Below the pieces are notes generated by a model. That model searched no databases. It worked only from the letters and a program-made list of their open reading frames with translations, and was not told where the DNA came from. Below are positions 54,391 to 64,000 of a DNA stretch of 64,000 nt, one piece after another. Each line of letters opens with the position of its first letter. Positions within the stretch are counted from its first letter, which is position 1. Origin of the DNA: Asterias rubens (Eukaryota > Echinodermata > Asteroidea > Forcipulatida > Asteriidae); assembly GCF_902459465.1 (NCBI RefSeq), contig NW_022985694.1, positions 434,001-498,000 of the forward strand, read 5' to 3'. A program made the position numbers and the translations under genes.

Positions 54391-54396
54391 ATTAAA
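54391..54396 (+). promoter_or_regulatory. Poly(A) signal ATTAAA of the plus-strand block
   Basis: 100 bases after the stop codon at 54291, followed by AT-rich sequence. Confidence 0.4.
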
Positions 54397-54619
54397 GCTG
54401 TTTTTCTTTTAAAGAAACTAAATGATTTGTGTCCGTCGTACGTTATATTTGTGTGCGTTTTCTAAAGGGCCTGTTACTCAATGATAGTCACAAGTAAACG
54501 TGAAATGGGATTGGGGTTAAACATTATTCAAACTTTGAAAGGGGTGGGGAGTCCTACAGAGACAACGAACAACAAATAAAGGAAAAAGACACAAAATTAA
54601 TTAAATCGGCTTTCTAAAC

Positions 54620-54625
54620 TTTATT
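54620..54625 (-). promoter_or_regulatory. Poly(A) signal AATAAA of the minus-strand block
   Basis: Minus-strand CTCAATAAAG lies 129 bases after the protease stop. Together with the signal at 54391 it shows two convergent transcription blocks. Confidence 0.5.
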
Positions 54626-54753
54626 GAGTAAACCACCCTACTGATTATTAACATTACTTAAAATTATAAAGACCCCCCCCCCCTCCTCCCCCGACATTAA
54701 ATGCTTCATACGCTTATCATACATAGAAAAACACGACTCTTCCCATCCACCTC

Positions 54754-55260
54754 CTACCATTTAAGCCAAGGACTTTGAAATTTGTCGCGAAACAAAGGAC
54801 AAGTCGTACACCTTTGTGTTAAAGTTTGGAAAGTTTTTTCTGAGAAATCGTTTACTGCTACATCATTTCCCCCTTTATCGGTTGAGAAAAACCCAACGAT
54901 GGTGTCCATGTGGATATTCCGACAACGGTGTAATAGGAAAAACAGAGAATATTGACCGCATACAGCTGACAGTGGGCCCTGTAAGTTAGTACGATTATGT
55001 ACAGTCTGACGAGTGTTCTTTTTGAGAAAAGTTGTAATAGACGATAGGCTTGGGTCAAAGTATTCTCCCACACCGTCCATGGTGATGTAAACAGCAACCC
55101 AGTGCTGTTCTGGTTTAGTTGAGGGATCCGTGTTGATAACAATGGCGCTTGGATGCGGGAGGTGATGTTTCGGTATTCTATCACTCGCAAACACTCCCCT
55201 GAAGACTTGGCGGGTAATGCGGTCTCTCTTTAAGATTAATGTTATCTCGTTGGTATCCAT
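54754..55260 (-). CDS. Polinton adenain-like cysteine protease, nucleophile changed
   Basis: 168-aa intact frame with ATG at 55258-55260. Adenovirus-type proteases (C5/adenain fold) mature capsid proteins. Catalytic landmarks: H53 in EQHWVAVYI, D69 in GEYFDP, oxyanion Gln at Q94, then C101-G-Q-Y-S105 where the family has CGxxC with the second Cys as nucleophile. Here that position is Ser, so the enzyme is probably inactive or altered. Length fits the family (about 150-200). The capsid stop codon lies 12 bases upstream on the same strand, so the two were probably transcribed together. Confidence 0.75.
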   Translation of the reverse strand: MDTNEITLILKRDRITRQVFRGVFASDRIPKHHLPHPSAIVINTDPSTKPEQHWVAVYITMDGVGEYFDPSLSSITTFLKKNTRQTVHNRTNLQGPLSAVCGQYSLFFLLHRCRNIHMDTIVGFFSTDKGGNDVAVNDFSEKTFQTLTQRCTTCPLFRDKFQSPWLKW

Positions 55261-55272
55261 GATCGTTCCGTC

Positions 55273-56127
55273 TAGCTGTTGTAGTCGAAGATGATGTTAC
55301 GAGCTTGATCAATCTCTAATATGTTGTTGAACTAGGCATAGATGATGATGTTGATGGTTTCTTCGAGCGGTGAGGCAAAGTGCATGTCCAGACGAAGGTT
55401 CCCATGCTTCACCAAGCTGAAGTGTCCACCGCACGCCAAGTCTGGGGTCAGGTCAAAAGCGTAGTGTGTACCCGTCTGGGTAGTCGCTCAGACTGATGTC
55501 GTTGCCTTCATTCATGTACATTGTATCCATACCGGAGAACAGCGTGTGATAGGATCTCACGCAGTTTTTCCTTCCCGCGGTGTAATCTGGTTTCAGAGGG
55601 GTGTGGGGGATCTGTTCGCCGTTGACATGTACCGACACGTAATTAACATTAAAATGCTGGAAGTTGTAGGGGTTTTTGGAGTATGACCCATTGAAGGCCG
55701 CATTGGACACGCAACCCACCACAATTATATTGGGTAGCTGACCCAAGAACAAGTGATCCTGAGTGAGTGTTAAGTTTCCCCTGGGTACAGACATCATTTT
55801 ACAGACGACGCGTCGGAGGGGATACTTGGCGGTTCCTTTTTCCAGAGCTTTGATGTGTCCGAGCATCACCGCAGAACTGACCGTTACTCTCCGAATAAAC
55901 AACGATGCATCCATAATCTTAATTTTGTAGGTGGGGTTTTTCCCGGAAGCCATGAGACAAAAGGCGTCGCTGCTGGGAACCAGCTTGACTTTCAGGTCAA
56001 CTCCATTGATCAAGTGTTTGTCCTGACAGCAACTGACTAATAAATAGCATAATTTATGCACAATAAACCGAAACATTCTCCTCAAATTGTGAATAAGGAA
56101 TGGCCAAATTATCAGATAATCCCGCAC
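55273..56127 (-). pseudogene. Polinton capsid protein (F54H12.2-like), 5'-truncated and broken
   Basis: Minus-strand frame from 56127 to 55453. Homology by eye begins only around 56040 (CCQDKHLINGVDLKVKL); the sequence before it is not capsid-like. Recognisable blocks: NPTYKIKIMDASLFIRRVTV, TAKYPLRRVVCK, GQLPNIIVVGCVSNAAFNGS and a GNDISLSDYPDGYTL end. Near 55465 a one-base shift moves the reading to the frame with FDLTPDLACGGHFSL, a TAG lies near 55334, and the natural end is at about 55273. These proteins form the jelly-roll capsid of Polinton-type elements. The copy lacks its N-terminal part and carries two lesions, so it is not functional. Confidence 0.7.
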
Positions 56128-57640
56128 ATCGTTAATATTTATATAAAGATTTTAATCAGAAACACGTAAAATACAGCACACAAAATGTTAAAAAATTACT
56201 AGCCAAAATCTCTTATAATGAGTGTTTAAATGTAAAATAAAATGACACTATAATTTCCGCCAATCTTCAAAACAGTCATCATCAATAAATCAAGAAAGAA
56301 CAATCATCTGGGTGCATTTCATGATGATAAACAAACGACATTAACCTGATAATTTATCAACAGCTTCTATAACAGCAACTGAACATACATGTTAAAACTT
56401 GCTCTTTATCTAGGCCGCGAATTTCTAACCGCTTTTTGATTGGCTGGAGGCAGCCACGCAAACCAGGAATCGCGCGCTACGAAAAAGCAGACAACATTTG
56501 CAAGAAAATCCTAATAAAAGGAAAGTTGCAAGGTTTTATATACCGAATCTAAGACACTTGACGATTGCTGACTTATTTATGAAATACAACCAAGTCTTTC
56601 TGCATCTTAATTTAACGAAAGAAAGTTCTAAGAGCGTTTCCCTTGTTTGATAGGACAAAATCACGTGTCCAAGACCAAATGAATATTAATGAACTGAGTT
56701 GTACAATGGCGGCGCCCAAACGACCACTCGTTTTTACATGAATTAAATTTTACACCTCAAAGAAGCTTTCTCCATGTTTAGGGACAAAACACACAATAAT
56801 TAAGTGAGACAAAATAGACTTGAACTCCGTCTCACGTCACACTCTGCTGAAAAGAACACTGTAGGCATGGACATACATGTGAAAAAAAATTACAAAGCAA
56901 TGTTAATGGCTGTCAAAAACTGCACACAACAGTCCGGGCATATTTTCATCACATCAAATGTAAACATGAGGTATTCTCTGGGTACAACATTGTACAAGGC
57001 GCAACAGATACCCAATACATTAATATGATAGAGAGGAAAACGATGATACTGTTATTGATGATGATGATGGTGATGTTTTTTTCTGGTCTTGATAACCATT
57101 ACCATGAACCACTTGTAAATGAAAATCACGAGGTGGGCTAATTCCTACTTGGTCTAAGAGAAGAGTTCAAAACCACAGTTAATGCATTATAGCTATGTTG
57201 CATATGGAATATCTGATATCATGAAATCATATCGTGAGGATTTAAATGAGAGTAAAGATAATTCGCCGAAAGGTGGTGCTAATTTAAAGACCTTATAAGT
57301 TAAAGACCTTAATCAACTGGGTCTTCCATCGTGTTAGAAAAATTAAAATATGAGAAGGCATTTAGCCATATCTCTGCAGATAGGCAAATCAATAAGTTTG
57401 CAGCAGTGTAGTTTGATTTTGTGGATCCAGTGGAGTATATTTAGGACAGAACAACAGAGGTGAGGATTAGATGCGATACATCCCAGTTGTTGTAACTATC
57501 AATTCCTTACTAAGAAATGATGTATTTGCTACAGTCTAAAAAGGCCACTTTGCAGATAAAAACCTTGAGAACTATTGTGATGGCAGTCTCTATGCAACCA
57601 ATTAACTATTTTCTCGAAACAATATGAAACTTCCAATACG
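56128..57640. other. Intergenic, no gene seen
   Basis: Short plus-strand frames only. A GATGATGATGATGG run lies at 57056. No element ends recognised, including the missing Polinton end. Confidence 0.35.
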
Positions 57641-57649
57641 GCTTTACTT

Positions 57650-59790
57650 TGATGCAGATAGGCAAACTATTCCATGAGGAACAATGTTCAAAAACTGACG
57701 TTTGGTGCCGTTTTCTTTTAATCTTTGGAAATTATCTCCTTTATGCTTTATCCGTTTTTCTACTAGAAGAGGAACATCTTACTCTTCTGTTGTATAGCTG
57801 CAAGGTTGATTTTGGAGAGATTCACTTATTAATTGCTTCAAGTTGGTATCAAGGGCTCAGCGCTGAAAGGATTTCCATCTTTCGAAAATGCATACAATCT
57901 GTCTTCTTTCTTCGTAGCTTTTTGGTACACGTTGACGGAAATTAAAATGTGCTTTGAGTGCCTCCAGCTTTTCACCCTTTTTAGACAACAATGTCAAGTA
58001 CTCGTCAACTTGATTTGAAGAGTGCCACAGGTCCAGTACATTATATTCAGTGTATGGTCTTTATTCTTGCAAACTATCTTGCGTTCAAGTTCTTCAGCAT
58101 GTGCCAACTTCGCATATTTATACAGCAGCACGCATTGTCACTTGAATTTCCTGTTGGCGTTCTTTGTAGCATTTCTTCACATTTTTGACTGAATGACTTC
58201 TGTGCAGAATTGAATATTATGGCGTTTCTGATGATGGAGTCTTACCAGCAAGCCATTTCATGGTCTTATTCAGGGTTTTTCCCTAACAGATCTGTCCAGA
58301 TGTGCAAAAACACTCTCAACATACTTATTGTCTTAAGGGAGTCCGAGGTCAGGTATTCTGTCTCACATTCAGGAGCATCTGCCCACTTCGTCCTTGAAGA
58401 CGATCTGCAGTGTAGCCGCCGATGGGAGCTTGGCACTAAAATAACCGGACATTTTTGTCAACATCTCATGGTTGTGTCGGGTAACAGTTTCTCTTGTTAT
58501 TTTCCAACGAATGCTGGTTAACTGCTGTGTGCGTGTAGAACTCATTATAAGGAATTTGCAATCTCTATAATCTCTTGATACTCACTTCTGTTCGAAATCC
58601 AGGTGGATAGACGTATCCTTAATAGTGGCATGGTGACTAAAAAGAAGACCATTCCCAGTGCTTTGCAGGGCGCTAAATAATGCGGTATCATGCAGCAAGA
58701 TGGTTGTTTGCCCCACTTTGCAAGTAGAGTACTTGGTAGTTGGTGACATCTTCTGCCATGAAAAAAGTACTTGCTGCATTCAGAAATAATTTATTGAATC
58801 GGTTCCCACGAAAGCGCTCATAAGGTAAGCGCCGAAAACCCATGTCTTTCAAGGACAACTTAATTACAAAGTATATATTTATATTTGTTTATTTTATACT
58901 ATCTAAGTGTTTATCATAGTGATTTTTTTATTTATATTCTATTCGAGGATTGGATCAGCAGGCTTTTGAGTCATAATGTAGTAGTACGCTTTTGTTTATC
59001 CTGGCCGTCTTAAAATGGATTGTTGTCCCTTCCTCTTCCTTCCTCCACATCCCGTACCTGTCCTGTACCCTTTTGTCTAATCCCGCTCCTCTAGTTACCC
59101 TGTATTTAAGTTGCCTTTTTTTTAAGTCTTATTATCCTTTGTTTTACATGTATGTATTTGTTTTTGACACTGGCCGAATAAATAATAATAATAATATGGA
59201 CCAAGGCATAGCAGGTCACAAAAGAAGTTGCACAATTGCCGTAATGATTTACGCTCATGGTTTTTAAAATGTGGTGCACTTTATTTGTTTTGACGCCCTA
59301 TCAGACATGGTACTTAGTATCATCTTAGTAAGTGTTTAGCGGTGTTTCTTTCACTGGTTGAAGCTTGGTCCTTTATATCTCTTAAAATCTGTTAGAAAGT
59401 ATCCTGGTCAGACTTCGAAGCAATGTTGCGTGTTCCTATAGTGTTAAACTCCCTCAAGGTGAAAACCTTCATACTTCTTTCCGAACTTGGATGTCTCATC
59501 ACTAAACAGTGCCAAAATTGTTTTTACTAGATATCCATTCAGTTACTGTTGCTGTGACATCGTTCCCCTAATCACATTCCACCCATTGATAGTTGACTTG
59601 GATGGTATTACATTTGCCTTCTTATCTGCTAACTTCAAAACACTTGCTTTTACCGGAGGTACTTTTGTTGTTGCTACATTGAACACTAACTCTCCCTTTT
59701 TTCTAATAGTGAACCCCTAATGAGTCAGTTTTTGTTTCAATTTTGTCAGTAATTTTTTGCTATGGTGTCTTGGACACGTCCTCCGAGCTA
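57650..59790 (-). pseudogene. Second, heavily decayed member of the 36-39 kb transposase family
   Basis: Pieces read on the minus strand in several frames: KVPPVKASVLKLADKKANV near 59640, LFSDETSKFGKKYEGFH near 59500 (compare GVDATTQEGVHINSIH in the 36-39 kb copy), STMSDRAS near 59300 (compare NTMTDRVA), LLHDTALFSALQSTGNGLLF at 58690-58630 and LTLLSKKGEKLEALKAHFNF near 57965. Many stops and frameshifts separate them, and a (TAA)n-tailed insertion lies inside (59180-59203). Confidence 0.45.
58950..59203 (+). mobile_element. Possible LINE/SINE 3' end with (AAT)n tail
   Basis: Pyrimidine-rich sequence ending TTTTTGACACTGGCCGAATA followed by AATAATAATAATAATA. The tail type equals that of the LINE at 5141. 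No coding end seen. Confidence 0.35.
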
Positions 59791-59964
59791 TTCATAGTTG
59801 ACTTTTATTTCTTTGTTATAAAATCTTGCATTTTCAAGCTGCATTGTAATTTTCCTCATCTTTCTATGTTTCTTGCTTTTGTTTTTCTCTAAACACTTAT
59901 CACATGACCTGTTTCTCGTGAACTCTGCATAATTATACAGTTCACTCTACTTTTTGAAACGTTC

Positions 59965-60205
59965 TCCGACCAGGTTCACTTCTGCACTCGATTCAGTGAC
60001 GATAAAAGGCAGGCAGAAGCTCCAGCCCAAATATGGCAACAGTACTCCATGAGGGGACGTATAGTTGTCTTGTAGAGGTAGAGAGTAGCCTCATCAGGAG
60101 GCAAGAACTTCCGAGCTCGATACAGACAACCTTCTCGCATGGAAGCACTCTTGGCGATACCAGAGATATATACCTCCCAACCCGTATTACTGGAGATGTA
60201 TATCT
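59965..60205 (-). mobile_element. LINE reverse-transcriptase fragment
   Basis: Minus-strand frame: EVYISGIAKSASMREGCLYRA, then FLPPDEATLYLYKTTIRPLM and EYCCHIWAGASA followed by SLNRVQK. The order LYKxxIRPxMEYxxxxWxGA is the thumb/C-terminal part of non-LTR reverse transcriptases. Truncated at both ends. Confidence 0.75.
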
Positions 60206-61420
60206 ATTTTTTTGTGTTCTTCTGTGTTCTGGTCCCTGAATGACCTGCACATACAATTTGTTATCTTTCACATACAGTTTCCAGTCTGATATATTCACTT
60301 TATCTCTGACATGTGTTAAAGCATTTCAAATTTCACATTTTCGTAATTTTGTTGTGGACATTACTTTGTCCACATTGTCTTGTGTGTGAAGGTATGACAT
60401 CTACAAGTTGGTCTCCATACCAATGAGGATATCATTAAACAGGTTAATGAGCAGAGTCTCAACACTACGATGGGTCCGGTATGCAGCCTGACAATTGTCC
60501 AGAAGGTCATGTTCCTTTAGAGGCTCTTCCTAGATGGCCTAAAACCCACGCCCGGTTTTGAGGCTCTTCCTAGATGGCCTAAACCCATGCCAGGTTTGAG
60601 GCTCTCCCCAGATGTACCAATCTAGTGCCAGACGTCAATTTAGAAGAGACACCGTGTAACCAGCACATCAAACCCAGTCATCAAACTTCCGGTAGCTATA
60701 ATCTTAGAGTCTCTCATTTGAATTGTATTAAATCTGCCATGTACATTATTAATTGTTCTATTGCTTTAAATATTGTTCTTTGAGTAAAATAAATTATCAT
60801 CGTGAATATAATCGCTGGTTAGGTTTCACTCTTCCTTGTCAAATGTCTCTGTCGTGCTTTAGTTCCTTTTTGACATTGTAATGGACTAGGCGCACGTAAC
60901 ACTTGCTAGGTGCTTCGCTCCTGCAACCTGAGAAGAAAACATCGTTTTTCATTTTTTGAAGATTGACTAGATATTCTCTTCGTGGCTTTTTATATTTAAG
61001 TGTCTGCTTCAGTTTTTCCCTTTTGTTTGAACGAACATATCTTCCTTTAATTTCCGATTTATGATGAGTAGGGTGACCTGTAAAATCAACTTTTAGCTGT
61101 AATTTATTTCATCATTCATTTTTATTTTAAACGTTACATTACAACCATTGAAGTTGCAATAGCCATTTGCCGAAAAAGCGAAAGTAGACGTCCTTCGTGT
61201 TGTTTTTGCGCTTACATAATGTCGTCGTAATTGAAGAGAGCAGAATGGATGAATTTTTTTCAGAGGTTTTAAAAACACATTTACCCAGTCTGCGGGCAAT
61301 TTGTGTCCATTTTGGTGTCTCCTAAGTTTATCCCATTTTCGGCTGTCAATGTAAATATAACAATCCTGAGATGGGGGTGCCTTAATTTCACGGTATTTTC
61401 TTTCTTTCCGGGAAGCTACC
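60206..61420. other. Intergenic with a 47-bp tandem repeat
   Basis: 60521-60616 holds about 2.3 copies of a unit starting GAGGCTCTTCCTAGATGGCC. No gene is supported in the rest. Confidence 0.5.
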
Positions 61421-61573
61421 TGTGGTGATTTTACATGTTATTGTAATAGCGCCCTCTCTTGGCAGACTTTAGACAGTTAAAACATGGCTACCTAGTTACA
61501 GACATGTAGCAGTTCATGAATAAATATAATCAAAGAATAATCCTTGCCATCCGTGTAATCTCAAATCAAAACA
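61421..61573 (+). repeat. Putative 5' LTR of a Ty3/gypsy element
   Basis: Starts TGTGGTGATTTTACATG, contains AATAAA (61519-61524) and ends AATCAAAACA directly before the primer site. The left edge is tentative because the 3' LTR lies outside the window. Confidence 0.5.
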
Positions 61574-61590
61574 TGGTGTCAGAAGTGAAG
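61574..61590 (+). other. Primer binding site
   Basis: TGGTGTCAGAAGTGAAG immediately follows the LTR end. Starting TGG, it complements a tRNA CCA end and resembles sites I recall from other animal gypsy elements; I cannot assign the tRNA. Confidence 0.55.
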
Positions 61591-61845
61591 ATTTCTCCTG
61601 TCAAGACAGTATAGCTGAAGATTGATAGAAGGTGAGCCATAAATCAGCCATAAAACTCAAGAATTGCCGATATAAAAAGACATAGAAAAAAAACGTTGTA
61701 ACGTTTATTGTCGAACTGATCTCATACGTTGGGGGACGGGCTTTGCTCCTCCTGTTGTCTAGCTATTACAGGCTTTATAATAGGGGTATGTACCTGACAG
61801 AGATCTATAATACTCATCAATAAAAGGACAATCTTGAACACTAAA

Positions 61846-64000
61846 ATGGCACATCTACCCCATCTATCACAACCTCCGGCATTGGATCTGACTGGCAACC
61901 TTGCCGAGAATTGGAAACGGTTCAAGCAGCGATATACATTGTATAATATAGCTTCAGAATTAACTGAGAAAGATGATAAGACTCAGACATCAACTCTCCT
62001 TCATATCATAGGGGAGGCAGCCCTCGACATCTACAACACATTTATTTTTGAATCGGAAGATGATAGTATGAAACAAGATGTTGTGCTAAAGAAGTTTGAG
62101 GAATACTGCATGCCGAAGCGCAATATCACATTTGAACGCCACAGATTCTTTACCAGAGATCAGCAACCAGGAGAAACCATTGATCAGTATGCTACGGAAC
62201 TCCGTACCCGCAGTAAATCTTGTGAATTCGGCGAGCTTAAAGATTCGCTAATCAGAGATCGCATCATTTGTGGAATTCCAGAGGATAGCTTAAGAGAGAG
62301 ACTCTTAAGGGGAGATAACCTCACTCTGGAAAAAGTCATGCAGCTATGCAGAGCAGCAGAAACCACAAAGCTACAAGCAAAAGAGCTAGCTCCATCCGGC
62401 AAGCCAGTAGTAGATGCAGTACGAGCAAAAGATCGAAGATCGAATGGCAAAGGAAATTTCTCCAAAAAGTCTCCACATGCTTCGAATAAGGGTAACAAGA
62501 CATGTTATCGATGTGCCCAAACACACGAGTATGGTGCATGCCCTGCTCATGGAAAAACGTGCACAAAATGTGGAAAAATAAATCACTTTGCAAAAGCCTG
62601 CAAGGGTGCACAAAGCTCTCCGTACAGACAGAAAAATGTACACAACGTCACTGAAACTCCAGAAGATATGGAAGAATTCTTTGTGGATGTGATAGACAGT
62701 GATTCAGGCAACGATGAATGGAAAATTCAACTCAATACACATGGTATAAAAGTAAACTACAAGTTGGATACAGGGGCTCAAGCAAATCTCCTTCCTGAAA
62801 AGCTGTTTCAACAAATGAAACCACAGCCAAAGCTTCACGCAGCAAAAGTAAAGGCTACAGGATATTCGGGAGTAGACATACCCATCACCGGCAAATGTAT
62901 GGTGAAAGTGCAACACAAAAGTAAGAACTACTTCATTGCATTTCTAGTCACACCAGGTAATCATCAGCCATTGTTAGGGTTGCAAGCTTGTGAGAAGATG
63001 AACCTCATAAAAAGAGTACTAAACATCACTAAAACACCCCTCGAAGTAGAAGATTTTGCAGATGTGTTCACCGGGTTAGGATGCCTACCTGGAACACACC
63101 ACATCACAACAAGTGAAGATGCCATACCTGTCCAGCATGCATGTAGGAAAGTGCCTTTTCCTCTACAGGGAAAGCTCAAAGAAGAGCTGGACAAAATGGA
63201 GCAAATGCAGGTGATCACAAAGATAGACCAACCAACAGATTGGGTGTCGTCACTCTGCGTCGTTGACAAGAAAAACGGCAAGCTCCGAGTGTGTCTGGAC
63301 CCACGAGATCTAAACCGGGCAATCAAGAGACAGCACTACAAATTGCCATCTCGTGCTGAAATTACAGCACACTTTGCAGGAGCAAAATTCTTCAGTAAAC
63401 TTGATGCCTCAAGCGGATTTTGGCAAATCAAATTAGATGATGCCAGCTCAGAACTTTGCACGTTCATCACACCGTTTGGAAGGTATCGTTTCCTTCGTCT
63501 TCCCTTTGGCATCAGCAGTGCACCAGAGGTATACCACAAAATCATCCATGATCTCTTTTCTGAAGTGCCAGGGGTCAACACAATGATGGATGATATCATC
63601 GTTTGGGGTTCAACTCGCGAAGAGCATGACCAGAATCTCCGACAAGTACTAGAGATAGCAGAGCGTAATAATCTCAAACTGAACCGAGAAAAGTGTGAGT
63701 TTGGGGTGAGAAAATTGACCTTCATTGGAGATGTCATCAGCGACCAAGGAGTCTTGCCTGATCCCAAAAAGGTCTCTGCTATCCTCAACATGCAGAAACC
63801 CCAAAATAAGAATGATGTACAAAGATTCATGGGGATGATCAACTACATGGGCAAATTCATTCCAGATCTATCTACCAAGTCAGCACCACTACGCAGCTTG
63901 CTTGACCAGAAGAATCAATGGATGTGGCTTGAAGCACAGGAAAAGGCGTGGCAAGAACTGAAAGTTATACTGACAACAGCGCCAGTGCTCAGGTTCTATG
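61846..64000 (+). CDS. Ty3/gypsy gag-pol polyprotein, open to the window end
   Basis: One frame from ATG 61846, no stop for 718 codons, continuing past the window. Order: capsid-like gag (about 1-200; EYCMPKRNITFERHRFF, QPGETIDQYATELR), two CCHC-type knuckles (C220/C223... and C239-x2-C242-x4-H247-x4-C252), aspartic protease (D308 in LDTGAQANLLP), then reverse transcriptase with SKLDASSGFWQIKLD, FLRLPFGISSAPEVYHKII and the catalytic pair D582-D583 in MMDDIIVWG, followed by the start of the RNase H region. gag and pol are fused in frame without a shift. The lack of lesions suggests a recent insertion. RNase H, integrase and 3' LTR lie beyond 64000. Confidence 0.93.
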   Translation, partial: MAHLPHLSQPPALDLTGNLAENWKRFKQRYTLYNIASELTEKDDKTQTSTLLHIIGEAALDIYNTFIFESEDDSMKQDVVLKKFEEYCMPKRNITFERHRFFTRDQQPGETIDQYATELRTRSKSCEFGELKDSLIRDRIICGIPEDSLRERLLRGDNLTLEKVMQLCRAAETTKLQAKELAPSGKPVVDAVRAKDRRSNGKGNFSKKSPHASNKGNKTCYRCAQTHEYGACPAHGKTCTKCGKINHFAKACKGAQSSPYRQKNVHNVTETPEDMEEFFVDVIDSDSGNDEWKIQLNTHGIKVNYKLDTGAQANLLPEKLFQQMKPQPKLHAAKVKATGYSGVDIPITGKCMVKVQHKSKNYFIAFLVTPGNHQPLLGLQACEKMNLIKRVLNITKTPLEVEDFADVFTGLGCLPGTHHITTSEDAIPVQHACRKVPFPLQGKLKEELDKMEQMQVITKIDQPTDWVSSLCVVDKKNGKLRVCLDPRDLNRAIKRQHYKLPSRAEITAHFAGAKFFSKLDASSGFWQIKLDDASSELCTFITPFGRYRFLRLPFGISSAPEVYHKIIHDLFSEVPGVNTMMDDIIVWGSTREEHDQNLRQVLEIAERNNLKLNREKCEFGVRKLTFIGDVISDQGVLPDPKKVSAILNMQKPQNKNDVQRFMGMINYMGKFIPDLSTKSAPLRSLLDQKNQWMWLEAQEKAWQELKVILTTAPVLRFY

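Larger units (their letters stand above)
52206..56127. mobile_element. Polinton/Maverick-like fragment
   Basis: Adenovirus-type protease (54754-55260, -) and F54H12.2-like capsid protein (55273-56127, -) adjacent on one strand are characteristic Polinton genes. On the plus strand lie a WW+PC4 protein and an unknown 151-aa protein. Integrase, protein-primed DNA polymerase, ATPase and long terminal inverted repeats are not in view, so the element is truncated; outer limits are approximate. Confidence 0.65.

Noticed and set aside
57649-57945. 98-aa plus-strand protein
   Set aside because: The opposite strand carries recognisable transposase-like pieces, so this frame is a shadow.
1-64000. Bacterial, plasmid or viral replicon
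   Set aside because: Spliced metazoan genes, eukaryotic tRNA genes and animal transposons throughout.

Overview
The window is animal nuclear DNA: genes split by GT-AG introns, metazoan gene families, eukaryotic tRNA genes, and a very high load of transposable elements. Clades are not resolved by the sequence alone. The C-terminal exons of HSPA14, a CYP4-type P450, and several MITE families that I associate from memory with echinoderm genomes make a marine deuterostome, probably an echinoderm, the best guess (inference).

Layout. 0-2 kb: last three exons of HSPA14 (+). 2-6.2 kb: MITEs, a tRNA-derived SINE head and a 5'-truncated LINE. 6.6-7.9 kb: cluster of tRNA-Glu(UUC) copies (-), one split by a 644-bp inverted-repeat element with a CCGG target duplication; two more copies sit at 10.8-11.0 kb in intron 1 of the P450. 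10.5-14.4 kb: first four exons of a CYP4-like P450 (+); the heme-binding half is not in the window. 15.1-27.5 kb: a CACTA (En/Spm-like) element of about 12.4 kb with a zinc-finger/DDE transposase lying inside an intron of a SAM-domain gene. 27.5-32.7 kb: satellite of about 222-bp units. 32.9-35.3 kb: decayed transposon-type gene (-). 36.3-39.2 kb: decayed transposase (+). 40.3-41.5 kb: Arg/Gly-rich exon and a P2X7-ballast-like exon. 43.5-45.8 kb: hAT-like transposase with one nonsense codon. 46.6-49.4 kb: coiled-coil/BEN-like multi-exon gene. 52.2-56.1 kb: Polinton/Maverick-like fragment with a run of stem-loops, a promoter-like region, a broken WW+PC4 protein, an unknown 151-aa protein, a protease with a Ser in place of the nucleophilic Cys, and a truncated, broken capsid protein. 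57.6-60.3 kb: transposase and LINE relics. 61.4-64 kb: Ty3/gypsy element with an open gag-pol frame running off the end.

How parts work together. Host genes are only HSPA14, the CYP4 and the tRNA-Glu cluster; almost everything else is mobile or derived from mobile DNA. The most informative unit is the CACTA element: a spliced SAM-domain protein whose intron holds the transposase repeats the plan of maize En/Spm, where the transposase frames lie in an intron of the DNA-binding partner. The Polinton fragment has two converging gene blocks, each with its own poly(A) signal. All calls come from reading the sequence and recalled family features; no search was run.
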